A DNA stretch of 64,000 bases from Polytrichum commune (Eukaryota; Streptophyta; Polytrichopsida; Polytrichales; Polytrichaceae): assembly GCA_950295325.1 (NCBI GenBank), contig OX485803.1:51785554-51849553 (forward strand). The letters run 5' to 3'. The notes below the pieces were generated by a model that searched no databases, had not been told where the DNA came from, and worked only from the letters and a program-made list of their open reading frames with translations. Shown here in pieces: positions 50,901 to 62,398 of the stretch (positions within the stretch are counted from its first letter, which is position 1; every line of letters starts with the position of its first letter). The translations under genes were made by a program, and so were the position numbers.

Positions 50901-52721
50901 CCCACCCTGAGTGATTATGTTCTTGCTTCCAAATCAAGGTCGGTAATATGACTGCTCTTATAGAGTGCCCAAGTACCTGTTGAGAAAAGGCATACGCCAT
51001 AGCTCGTTCACGTTTTCGGACACCCTCTTTCCTGCTGCTCTTCTTCGCATTCTTGTCTTGCAGAGTGCCTCTGCTTGCGTCCCAGCGACCACCCTGATTT
51101 ATATATATTCAGTATTATAGTGGAAGGAAAAGAAGCAAACCATGCAGGTCCTAGGGAATTCCTTTAAGAACTCAAATCAACAATACAAATAAGAATTGAG
51201 CCATAATCCTCATCTGACTCTGCAAGAACAGCACAACCCTTAACCAATAAAAACAGTTGTCGAGATCGTTCTTCAAACACTATCCGTATCCTTCATCATG
51301 TCAAAAGAATGTGCTCTATTGAGATATTCATAATGGGAATTCTAGTTCAATTCAGACAAATACAGCTCTCTTTCAAGTTTCGGGTGTAAAATTCAAACAT
51401 ACTCCAGGTTTACTAGTGCGAGAGTTGAGCTGTCGACGTCGTAATATTTTACTCTGCACAGCCTGGCCCTCCTTTGACATTCGGACCTGATGACCGCGCA
51501 CTCGAGCTTGAAAACGGACAAGAGCCTCAATGGCACGTAAGGTAGTGGTAGCTTGTCTTCTTACTTGATGCCCACGAACCAGGGCTTGGAGCCTGATCAA
51601 ACCTCTTAGAGCCTGTGTGATAAATGAACCATGTTATACAAGGAAACCGCGTATTCACAGATATTCGTGACTAATAAAAAAATTTCATTCGCAACATTCA
51701 TCAATTGCATGATTCTATTCTACATGATTTAAATATAGTGAAACGCTGAGGGATCTGCATGATAACAAACTCTACACTTTTTTTTAAATAAGACGTAAGC
51801 AAGTAGGATAAACTTCAGATACATCTTCAAAAAGCTACAGGGCTGGGGGAGGAAACAGTCACGGAAGGGTAAGAAAATAACACATCCATAGAAAGAAGAA
51901 GATGAGGAGTTTGGTAAGCACCATGGGACCACCGAAACGTTGTTCACACTTAAGGGCTGCCTCTTCTTCACTCACATAACTGTAGTCATCTTCTTCATGT
52001 TCCTTTTCCTCGGGTTGAACTTCATTGTTCCTTTCCATAACTTCCTCTTCCTCCGCTTCATCTTCTTCCTCTGTAGGAAAGTCAACTATAGTCACATCTG
52101 GCTCTGCAATTTCTGGAGCTGGTGATATCTGGTTGTTAATAGTATCTTCAGGCTCCTGGCGATGCTCAGCAGCAACAGTCTCAAAAGACGGAAGTGGATG
52201 AGGCTTTGGCATCTGGTGAGGAGCTGGTGACAGATCATGGCTGGAGAGAACTTTCTCATCTGTGTGAATTCTCTGCAAACGACCCAATAACCTCAGCACA
52301 CAATCATCATGCAGTCTGCTCACAGACTCACTGTTGACATTAAATAGCTTCAGCTAATTGCAATACTTCTCTTATCGTGACCTGTGATATAAAATTCAGA
52401 CTTCAGTGCAGGATCTCAAAGGTACCTTGATTGTGACCTACACTCCTGTTCCTTCATGAAAAGCACATGGGAGGCATTAAAGATTAGATGAAGCAAAGAT
52501 ACAAGGATACTGATTGATTTTGTTAGATTGGATGGTTTTAATATCCAATATATTCATATATGCCCAATCCAGCATTTCCGACTAGACAACAACAACTGCA
52601 CCGAAAAGCATACCGTATCATCCTGAGCACTGGGCTTCTCCTTAGAAGGAGAGCGAGAAGGTGAGCGGAAGGCTTTCTTCACAGCTTTAAACCACTTAGT
52701 AGGCTTGTTGGACTTTCCCAT
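47953..52721 (-). CDS. IQ67-domain (IQD) calmodulin-binding protein
   Basis: IQD proteins are plant scaffolds that bind calmodulin and microtubules. Exons, 5' to 3' on the minus strand: 52721-52614, 52272-51922, 51612-51403, 51093-50977, 50025-49233, 48961-48672 and 48078-47953. All phases agree and give 664 residues. The start MGKSNKPTKWFKAVKKAFRS is the usual basic IQD N-terminus. Residues 37-150 are acidic. Exon 3 carries the IQ67 core (LIRLQALVRGHQVRRQA, then ALVRFQARVRGHQVRMS). Exon 4 ends ERAMAYAFSQQ. Exon 5 has WLERW at 288-292, then a Ser/Pro-rich linker. Exon 6 holds the DUF4005-type block YMAATESAKAKFRSLSNPK at 563-581. The conserved phase-0 intron after position 16 of IQ67 is kept, but the first IQ motif before it reads ALKCEQRFGGPM, without the usual IQ and RG residues, and about six residues expected after the intron are missing. 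Coding potential and family are secure; the donor at 51922 is the weakest junction. Confidence 0.9.
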
Positions 52722-55712
52722 CGTTGCCTGTCTTCTTGAAACTTCAAACCAGCATCAAGTACCTGAGGACATCATGACAGTCATCAGCAATATAAAATGT
52801 TTTGCATGCACATCTCATTTACCAGGCTTTATCTTGTTAACGTACCCAGGAATCAGTAACTTCAGGTAGCACAAAACAACCCCAGATCCTTAGATTTTCA
52901 GCGATCCATATTTTGAAACACTGAACATAACACTCAGGAAACATAATGGATCGACTGAAATTCATGAAACCTATCAGGGAATGTAAGACAAGATGTGAAC
53001 ATCAAGTCGGATAAAAATACATGGACCTCTATTTTGAATAGGGCATTGACATCTCCCTATTTATGAGGGGCTCTTAAAGTTCTGTTAGTTGTGAGGGTAA
53101 AATTCCCTCCAGCAACTTCTGTGTATACAAACCAGAAGGGCCACTCAAGAGAAAGAGACGAGTTTGGCCGAGCATGGATGTGTATATCACTATGTTTAAA
53201 CTTTGAGCTGTGCTGAAAGTGCGGAAGAATGACAAGGTGTAGCAGAGGACTTATTACATTTGAAGTGGGTGCATGTACTGCACAGTCCCTGTCATCCGTC
53301 GTACGTGCAACTCTGACTCGATATCCCTACCATTAGGCAAAAGTGTGTCCAAAATTCGTCTTGCACATCTCGGGTATTAGCTCCACGACGTAGTTACATT
53401 CCTGTACGTAGGACAAAGAAGTGCGATGTCAGATCCTGCGCCTGGACTTCTCTGTGAGCTTAAGACATAGATTTGCAGCCATAAAGTCTATTGGTGAAGA
53501 ATCAATAAGTTGAAACTACATCTCTCATAATTTTGATTTGTGAAGACATGTTTATTAATGATACTAGTCCAAAGGACAAAGGAACTCGGGGAAGCGCAGA
53601 TGCCACGATTTATCAGTCGATAGGAAAAAGGGAAATAAACACAACATGAGTTGAAAATATCTGGAAATAGGAGCGAAGCATCATCTACGTGAAGTTGAGC
53701 GATTTGTTCCGACTATTATACTCAATGAAGCATTCACCAGGAAGACAACGAATATTAAACTGCAAGAGACAGGAAAGCTTACATATACTAACAGCATTCA
53801 ATGTTCTGTTCTGAAGATACAAATACTGATAACGCAGGCACCCGGTGTAATCAACGAGGAAAGAGAGAGCTCAAGCTGTAGATAACGCTTATATTTTACT
53901 AGAGACTGAAACAAAATAGAAGACCAAAACACAAAACCAAAACAAAACAATTATCACAATGATGACTGTAAGGCACGCTCCAAATGCTCTTCAAGTTCTT
54001 GGTACTGATAGAGATGGACAAATACAAAAGAGGCAAGCTCATATGGTGGCAAGGCACTTCTAAATAAAAACCAGATCTGAAAGTAGCTTGAGGAACACTT
54101 AGACAACTGCGAATATTGCGTTAAGTACATTTACCTTCGAGCGTATATTTTCTGGCAGATATATGCTGCCAAAGGGAAAGTCACGATGCTTGACACATGA
54201 AACTTAATATGCAAAGTAGGCGACAATGCGAACAGAGAGATTGAGCAACGGTGAAGTAGAAGATCAGAAAGCGATTTAGGCTGCTATAACAGAAACTTTT
54301 TTGGAATGTTTGTTGCGCGAACAGAATGGGAATAGAGGACTGATCAGTAGTTTAAAAAAAGAAGTGAGTGAGAAAGGAACGACCTAGCCCCGAGCTAGAC
54401 TAAGAGCTGCTCTTGTGAAACCAGGGAAACAACAATGAACAGGAAGCCTAGAAGTATAACTTGAGCTGAACAGAAGTACATTAACAGATATTGCAAAGAC
54501 TCCACAATACTCTGAGGACGACGACGATGCAGAAGAAGGTCCAGTGCCAAACAACCTCGTTTCACTTCAATATGGCTCTCTGACACACGCGTAATGGTAA
54601 GTTATGCAAGCTACAGTGCGGAGCATGACGGAGCACGAGACAGTCGCCACGTCTGCCGCTGAGGATTTGTGACTTATTGCAGTCGTCATGACTGAGCCTC
54701 ATCCTGAGACGTGAGGAAGAACATTATTATGAGGGGAAGCCATCCTAATGGCAGAGGCCTTAGTATAACGAGCTCGTAGAGAATCAGAATGTCTTCGATG
54801 CAGCTTCAAGAGGTGAAAGAGGCCTGGTTGGAAGGAGGATAGCTGCCAATGCTGAAGTCTCGGCCGATTTTAGTGTACAATGTAAACTGTCGGGATTGAG
54901 CTCTCTCAAGAATATTCAAAACAATGGTCGATAGATAAGGGAAGTTTGCAGGGGAAGTGAAGAGAAACGAGCTCTCCTAACCTCATCGAGATTTCGAAGG
55001 AGCTTCAGACTCAGCAAGAAAGGCCAGAAAAGGTGAGAGCGTAACAACTGATTATTCTGGAAATCCGAAACACCTTAGGCTGCAGAAGAGGAAACAATCG
55101 CTAAGAAGTTCTATCTAGTACACGTCGAGACTACAAATGCCTGAACAATTGCCTCTCCGCCGTTTCGGAGCAGTGCAATAGGCCTTCTGGACGGGGTTTG
55201 GCTCTCCTCTGAAGAAGACTATGGCCACAGGAAAGAAGCCCTACCAAAGTTGGCACGCTTCGAAGCAGTTCCAAAGGAGAGGCTATTTGAAAACTTCAAT
55301 CAAAACACAAGGCAAAATAAACGCATCCGTTCTGTTTGAAAAGCTAGCATCATCACGAGGCAGGGGCAATGGCAGCAACATACAAACGCAAAAGCAGTTT
55401 CTCAGCTCTCATGTTACCTCCGCTGCAGCCTCGCATTGCCCACCTCCGAAAGACAAATGTCTAAAGCTGGTGACAGGATAAACCGATCTTTCTCATTCGA
55501 TATACTATATATTCCTCACTTGGCAGCAGTGCTACCAATGTTGACCTCGGGCACTCTATCTTCTCTTAGGATAAAGCAGTACGATCGACTTCTTCGACTG
55601 TTTACAAAGCTCTTCTCCCTCGCTCGACACCAAGAAGTAACAACACTCTGCAGCCTGCAACAACTAGCTTAGAGATACTCTTGCGTCCTCCGCCGTAGAT
55701 AATTTTGTCCTG

Positions 55713-55748
<36 letters not shown>

Positions 55749-56330
55749 ACGACACATGAACCTGATCACATCTTCTTCAAGTCATCGAAAGCTTTCAACT
55801 ATTGTCAGTGTCGCCGGTGCCTCGACTGCACCTCACCGAGCTGATCCTCTATCTCCTCTGCACACACACACCGACTTCTTCTGTCGACTCTGTCCGTACG
55901 ACCTCGCTCATAATTTAGTTTCTTCGATCGGGTCCCACACAAACCTCCGATTAAGCTAAATTTGCACATAACCATATTACCTACCTAAATCTCGGAGTTC
56001 CTCGTCTCCCCGCCTCGGTTCTCCGCCATACACCGCCCCAAGCTAGCTTAGCTGCAGCAACCTCCACTTTCCTGCCCGAGGCCGGTCGTCGCTCTCCCGC
56101 CTCCCCTAGCTACAGCTCCGTCCGCGTCTCTCTCCCTCACTCCACTCTACATAGCTCAGCACAAATTTACTGACCTACTTACTGTGCAAGTCCGCACAAT
56201 TGGTTAGTACACCACCTTCATTCACTCATTCTCCTCGCCATTAAATACAATATAAGCTCATAGGTGAGCGATTAGGACTTCCTCCAAGCTCGTCGCCTGC
56301 CTCTCCGCCCGCGCGCACACACACACACCA
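52722..56330 (-). promoter_or_regulatory. Putative 5' leader and promoter of the IQD gene
   Basis: The acceptor CCTCAG at about 52763 would give a short untranslated exon 52762-52722 ahead of the ATG, so at least one leader intron is likely. The stretch to about 56.3 kb has fewer dispersed repeats than the flanks and becomes CT-rich on the plus strand (GA-rich on the minus strand). It has a (CT)n tract at 55714-55747 and a GC-richer block at 55.5-56.2 kb, which is the best candidate for the core promoter. Plus-strand frames here (for example 55221-55481) oppose the gene and show no family motif. The transcription start cannot be placed by eye. Confidence 0.45.
55714..55747. repeat. (CT)n microsatellite in the IQD leader region
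   Basis: Pure CT tract of about 17 units (GA on the IQD sense strand), a common feature of plant 5' leaders. Confidence 0.95.
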
Positions 56331-56340
56331 AAGTAATGCC

Positions 56341-56672
56341 CTTAGGGTGGGCTTACACTAGGGTCCATGACCCCAAAAACCTCCGAAATCGCGCAATCTT
56401 ATTGGCCGAGAGCTAAATGTTGGACCCAAGAAGCTCAACATTAGAGTTCGGTCCAAGCCCAAGATATGAAAAAATGAAGTGGTGCTAATGTGACATCACT
56501 TTAATTTTCTATAAAATCTTAGCGGTCCCCACTCAAGAAAAATATTCCCCCTAGTTTGAGAAAAGAGTTGTCAAGCTTGTGTCCAATCTTGAGTTCAAAA
56601 GTAAGGTTTATGAAGGGTGTTTTCAATACCAAGTTTTTATTAAGCCCAAACACTAATGAAAACCCACCCTAA
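56341..56672. mobile_element. MITE next to the IQD upstream region
   Basis: The left end CTTAGGGTGGGCTTACACTA (then GGG) matches the inverse of the right end, CTTAGGGTGGGTTTTCATTA (then GTG). GTCCAAGCCCAAGA and TTAAGCCCAAACAC extend the internal symmetry. About 332 bp, non-coding. It sits directly beyond the presumed IQD promoter. The superfamily is unresolved: ends of the form TTAGGG..CCCTAA leave the target duplication ambiguous. Confidence 0.65.
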
Positions 56673-56794
56673 GAGTACACTTTCATGTGCTTGCCATTTT
56701 GGCAAAGCAATATAAAGTTCGCCGACATTGGCTAAGCTCCCCCCATTATCTTACAACATCTTCAAAGGGCCGACCATTCCATGTGGGAAAAGGG

Positions 56795-56795
56795 G

Positions 56796-56829
<34 letters not shown>
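56795..56829. repeat. (GA)n microsatellite
   Basis: About 17 GA units following a poly-G tract. Confidence 0.95.
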
Positions 56830-56831
<2 letters not shown>

Positions 56832-57389
56832 ATATGAGGAGTAGATATGCTTTGACCAACCTCGTACTTACCCATTTCAAGTATTACATGACTGAATCTA
56901 ATGAACTTCGTATCTTGAAATTCTAAAAAGATCCATATAAATCCAAAAAGTATGAAAATATTGGCTAACTTTTGAATTATAGAACAATACGTCATCGTAA
57001 GAAGAAAAGAAAAAGAAAAACAAGTGTTCAATATGACAACCTCAAGTCCACACCATCATTTTTATACAAAATCGTTTTCCCCCACTCAAATGAAAATCGG
57101 TCTTGAAGTTCCGAAATAGAGAGTCGGTCAAATCCCCAACCTCAAACTCCCCCCCCCCCCCCAATGTGGGCTGTTGACTTTTATTTGTAGAAAACCTTCA
57201 GCACACATGTCCATGTGGAGGGGGTCCAAAAATTTGTCATCTAGTAGTTTTTGCCGACTTCACCCTCATCCACCCCCCATGGATTCTTTTTCACTCCTCC
57301 TCTTTCCTCAATCAATGCACACACCATGCCGTCAAGGCCTTTCTTCTGCCTCCAAACCAATGAAAAGGGAGGAACGGACTGCTAGGTGC

Positions 57390-57530
57390 AGATGAACCGG
57401 TTTGAGTTTGAGAAATAGCCGGTTGACGTTCAAGACTTCCGGAAAAATTCCTAGTCATTTTAGAGGAATCTATAGAAGAATATACCTCGGTTTAATAAAG
57501 GAAAACCCGAAAGATCACAACATGAAACCC
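57390..57530 (-). repeat. Dispersed repeat family C, inverted copy
   Basis: On the minus strand the words CATGTTGTGATCTTTCGGGT, CCTTTATTAA, GGTATATTC, GGAAGTCTTGAACGTCAACC and TCAAACTCAAACCGG follow in the family C order. Confidence 0.55.
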
Positions 57531-57882
57531 AGTTCGACGACTTACAAACACTGGGATCTTCACCAATTATGCCCCAAACCCCCCCCCCCCAAACACTGCT
57601 CCTCTAAACCTCCAAAATCACTTCCCACTTACAACTCTCTCCTCCATCCCTCGGCCGCATCTTATTAAGATGGCTCCGCACACTTATTAGGGTATGTGGG
57701 TGTCATTTGGTTCGTTTTCCATGTTCTCCGGCTTCTACTCATTAGATATGCACAACAAAATGCAAGTTGCATTAGGAACTCTACGATGAAACATATGCAA
57801 AAAAATTGGATTGAAAATCATATCTCCTCTTATTTAGTTATGGTTATTGGAAGTGCATGTTTGTTGATTTCTTACTAGACAC

Positions 57883-58467
57883 ATGGCCCTTCTATTATCA
57901 ACGTGGGGAAACCCATGCTTAAAATGCCTAAGAATCGTACGACATAATAAAGCGGTACACCTCATTACCCATGCATGACAAGCTAACATAAACACCTGAT
58001 TTCTCACACTGACCAATGCAGGCAACCTTAATAACAAACCCCCCCGAACAAACAATCCCATATTGGCTCCTTGAATGTACATGCCCACAAATAACATGCC
58101 AATGCCAAGGCAAAATACAACCAGAATTTTTAAGCATAATCGGAGCCCCAAAGCATACACAAACACCAATAGCACCCTCCCCCGCACTCACAATCCAACT
58201 CATTGAATTCACATACTGACACAACAAATACCCTGACCAAGCCCTCACACACAAACACGCCAAATACGACCCCCTCATTAACACTATACAAAACAATGGG
58301 TGGAAGACCAACCCCCTAATTACCATCACAACCAAAGTAAGAGGGTATACGAACACTCCATCAAAAAACTTACCAATCTAAAGATCCCAAACCCAACCAT
58401 TAAAACCCTCATGAGAAATATCCACGAGATTGCCATCAAATATCTCACATATTTGGTTTTAAACTAA
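57883..58467 (+). pseudogene. Relic of a restriction-like endonuclease domain from an R2/CRE-type non-LTR retrotransposon
   Basis: Frame pieces, broken by stops and at least two frameshifts, form one continuous domain. First comes CLKCLRIVRHNKAVHLITHA (57915-57974), with a CxxC and an R-H-N signature. Then PYWLLECTCPQITCQCQGK with a Cys cluster, PEFLSIIGAP, IEFTY, and ALTHKHAKYDPLINTIQNNG with GWKTNPLIT. A shifted frame gives EHSIKKLTNLKIPNPTIKTL up to the TAA at 58465-58467. The order C..C, RHN, P(D/E), E-F-T, K..KY and a hydrophobic strand matches the PD-(D/E)xK endonuclease at the C-terminus of R2-, CRE- and NeSL-like LINEs. The classical PD has become PE here. The reverse transcriptase upstream is absent. 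Assignment is by motif logic only. Confidence 0.55.
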
Positions 58468-58894
58468 AGAAAACTTGAAAACAAACACCCCCTCCCCCCC
58501 CCCCCGGCGTAAATTGGAAAGGTACATACTACACCCGAGCCCACCTCCTAGGTGGCATAACACCTTATGTTGCATCACATACTACCGTGATCAACATCAG
58601 GCCAACGGGCTCACATTCACGCTGGTACCTAGTTATGGGCGTTACTTTTTCTTTTTTTCTTTTCTTTTCTACACAAGTCCTCCCAATTGTGTTCACGACT
58701 GAGTGTAGAGTAGTTAATATCAATGTTTGAAGACATAGTCCAACCCTTTTTTAAGCATGTGTCTTTATGGTGTTTGCACTTTGAACCTCGTTGAATCACT
58801 TACCAATCAAATCTAGGGGGTCTGATTAAGAAAACAAGCCACTTAAGATCCATATACCTTATTATGATTTAGCATGGTAGGGTACTAATATGTA

Positions 58895-59113
58895 CACCAA
58901 ATATGATATTTGTTTCACTTACTATTTGGAATTATGCAATGCTATATCTATTTACCATGTATCTCATATTTTACCAACAAATGTCAAATTGATTGTTTGG
59001 ACATTATAAAACACTAACAACTTTACTTGGTAAGAAATTACATCAACAATAAAAAAGACATAGCATTGTGTAACTTCACACAATAAGTGACACTAAATAA
59101 CATGTTTAGTGTA
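58895..59113. mobile_element. Foldback MITE, family A, copy 6
   Basis: The left arm TTTCACTTACTATTTGGAAT (then TATGCAATGCTATA) pairs with the inverse of the right arm, AGTGTCACTTATTGTGTGAA (then GTTACACAATGCTATG). The core carries TTGTTTGGACATTATAAAAC as in copy 1. About 219 bp, non-coding. Confidence 0.75.
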
Positions 59114-62100
59114 GTTCTATGTGTTGTACGTCATATGTGGCCCTTGTCGCTTCCTTTGTTAGTTGGCTTGTCTTTGGTTAAGTTCAATGTACAAATGCCC
59201 TCCATTATTTGTACATGTAAGGTAACCCAATAGTCTTAAAATGGTTAATATGTAGAGGGTGCTTTCTTTCATCTCTACAAGTGCCAAAATATTTGTAGTT
59301 TCCACGTGGGATACAGGAGGCTTAAGCCAATATGAACGTGACATGTGGCAAAAATCGATGGAAGAAGACTTAATTATCTGTCAAGATAGAGAGCTTTCTA
59401 TAATTATTTTTCATGTTGTTTGCAATGAGATACAACTCCGGTGCTTTGCCAAGCCAAAATTTTGGCTAAAGTAAGCAGGTGTAATTTGATCATTTATCTT
59501 AATTGGAAAATGTCTATATCTAAGTGGTGTTTGAATAATTGTGGATTTAACAACAAAGACCTGAAAGACATGTTGGACGCGAGCATGGTCAAGTGGACAA
59601 CTTTTGAATCATGCATAGGTTTAAGTGATATAAAACTATATACTAACTTTGAATTTTGTGAAGGAAAATTATTCCAAACAATTGAAAAAAACACATTGAT
59701 TTACAAAGCCAATCCATTTATGTTGAAATTTTTTTGAAAAAAAAATCTACATATTTTAGAATATAGTGCAAGTGGTGTGCAAGCAGCCGATATTGATCAA
59801 ATAATTGTCTAAATTCTATTTAATATGATAAAATTACACTAAATTGATTTTTTTTTTACAAATATTTGTAATGATGCCCTCAAGTTTATGATGAATTCAA
59901 GGAAATATGAAATCAAATCCAACTTAAAATAATTGAAGGTCATGAAATTTACGTCCAAAGTCAAATTCAGCCAATAACTTTTGAGCATCTTTTTCAATGA
60001 TAAATTTTAAGATATTCTACATTTGAGCATTTAACACAACAATAAAGGTTGCCGTGATAAAAAAAAATCAATTTAAACAACACTTTGCTACTACTTTGAG
60101 GCGTTTGACCCCCAAAGAAAATGCCTTTAATATACTAGAGCGTTTATTTTGGTGCACTTGGCCGTGCTCGCACCTTTTGTTGAAAAGAGATCAAACTACA
60201 TGCTCAAAATTTGTTAACCATTATGGGTTCAGTTATCAACATAATTGGGGGCGGGGGCGGGGGCGGGGGCGGGGGGGACATGCATGGCCTTCTTATGGCT
60301 CACTACCAACAAACTTTGACAATTAATAGCAATTTACGATTATTTCCAATGATTTCTTCATATTCATTTTGCTAACACACCAAAACTTCAACCTCACAAA
60401 CTAAAGCAACACAAAGAAGCAACAACACAATCCATAGAAGATTCGATTATATATATACATATATATAAACATGTACCTTAATATGTGAATGTGGAGAAGC
60501 CATGTTCGATTGCGGAGAAGACATTGATAACCCTTTTTGCATTGATATGAATTCTTAAAGGAGGGAGTGTTTTGGATCGCTCGTTTCTTGGCTTTTCGAC
60601 CCCAACATAAGCCAAGTACTTCTTCTCTGCCTTTCCTTGCCTCCCATCCTCCATGAGTAGATGAAAGTACCGTTTCTCTTACATCCGAGTTTTGAGTTAC
60701 TTTCATCATCTCCATCTGACAAGCTCGCCTTCAAGCATTGTTTTCAATTTCACCCATCACACTTGAATTTTGAAATGGCCAATTAATTAGTCCATTAACA
60801 TAAAGATTCTCTCCTAGTAGCCCCCCCCCCCCTTTCCCCTCCCTAGGGCTTGGTTTAAGGTTGCGTAACATTCTCGCATATTATGAGATTGTTGCACGAT
60901 CAAGTCTCTTGATCGTGTCTCTTATATTACTTGGTTTGTTGAGTCCCTATTGAACTTCACTCGTTGTCACTACAATAAATAGTCTTATTAGAGTGGGTGG
61001 TATATTAGTGTGGAAATGATTAGCTCGGCTAACCCTAATTCCTAGTCAAGGTGGAACTCGCATGCGTCCAAGACCCAGGTCTTTCCCCAAGTCTTTGTGA
61101 AGATTTTTGACCAACACGTTGATTATTGATTATAGGATAAAAGCAACACTAATCACCCACATTAATTTTCTACTAGAAACCTAGCCTCGGATGAGAATTA
61201 TTGTGGCCCACGATGATTCTTAGTATGAGAATTCACATAAGCTCTAAAAAAAATTGTGGCCCACAGTAGTAGGACTATATAGTGTAGTGCCCACCTCTCT
61301 TCCCATGCCAAAAAGATCTAGCAAATAGAAATGAAAATACAAATTTGGCATATGATTAGAGAGTTGTGCCACAATCCTTTGGTATTCTTGACAAGTCTAT
61401 AATTAATCGTAAGTGTTCAAAATGAGTATGAAATCGATATTCATGTTTGAAGGGATGTCCCATATTGAGTCCATATTTGCCATTCTCGAACTTCCATGTG
61501 AGTGACTTGATGACACTAACTATCCACGAACCTTCGATTTGATTCCTAATCAAAGGCTACAATTTGAGTTTCTTTCTTGAACATACTTTTAGTTGGGGAC
61601 TACACAAATGTTTGACTTAGTGGTTAAGTCAAACATGTGCACATAGGTGGCAAAGAAGGTGGACAATATTCTTTTGGTCGTGTAAGAATTAAACAAGCAA
61701 GCTCCTAAAACTTCAAGACTTTTTGTATACACACCATACTTGTATTCGGAAGACGAAATCTCGTCAAGTTCGATCGTCATCATCTCAAGGACGACTGATT
61801 TAATGTCCAAAAAACAACAAAGACAAAAATAAAACTACATCCGTCACTTTCAAACCGAACCATGAAGTGAGGTATGATATGTGTATAACAAATAGCGTTT
61901 AGAAATGTAGAAACAAGAGTATCAACTATTGAAGGCCATTACGGCTATAAATTTTGTGATTGACATTCATGAGGTGATTTGGGGGTGAACGAAATCTCAA
62001 ACTTGCCTCTTCCTTCATTTTAAAGGTGTGTTTTTGGTGAAGGAATTGGAATTGAACAAGGAACATGACATATCATGAAATTCCATACTAAGAGAACCCT

Positions 62101-62398
62101 TCCCTTCGGGGAAAAATGTGTCCAATCCGACTTGTCATTTGCCACTAAAACCCTTCATTGCAACTCCACCAAGTCGTCACGAACGATAGGTGCCGCAACA
62201 AGGACAATATGTATTGGCCAAGCTTAGCTTTCTCATGGTGAATGGGATCATAGTAATAATACTATTTGGGTCATAAGTCAGAGTTTCAAAGGACTCCAAG
62301 GACAAGATCTTAGAATCCTAATACCAGTCGTCCCATGTTATGCTGACACAATCGCCATCAAGGCAGTAACAAACTTTGGGCGTATGAGAGTCCATACC
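59114..62398. other. AT-rich DNA without a supported gene
   Basis: Short frames (for example 59441-59737, plus strand, 98 codons) are AT-driven and show no recognised domain. The stretch includes a (GGGGGC)n tract at 60247-60277 and a poly-C tract near 60822. Confidence 0.55.
60247..60277 (+). repeat. (GGGGGC)4 G7 tract, strong G-quadruplex candidate
   Basis: Four tandem GGGGGC units followed by a run of seven G: five G-runs of at least five bases with single-C loops, which exceeds the usual G3+N1-7 criterion. It lies in AT-rich DNA. Confidence 0.92.

Noticed and set aside
55221..55481. 86-codon plus-strand ORF with ATG
   Set aside because: Antisense to the presumed IQD leader, Lys/Ser-rich without a known domain, and no supporting splice or promoter evidence.
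59441..59737. 98-codon plus-strand ORF
   Set aside because: Very AT-rich, with no domain recognised. It lies between repeats.
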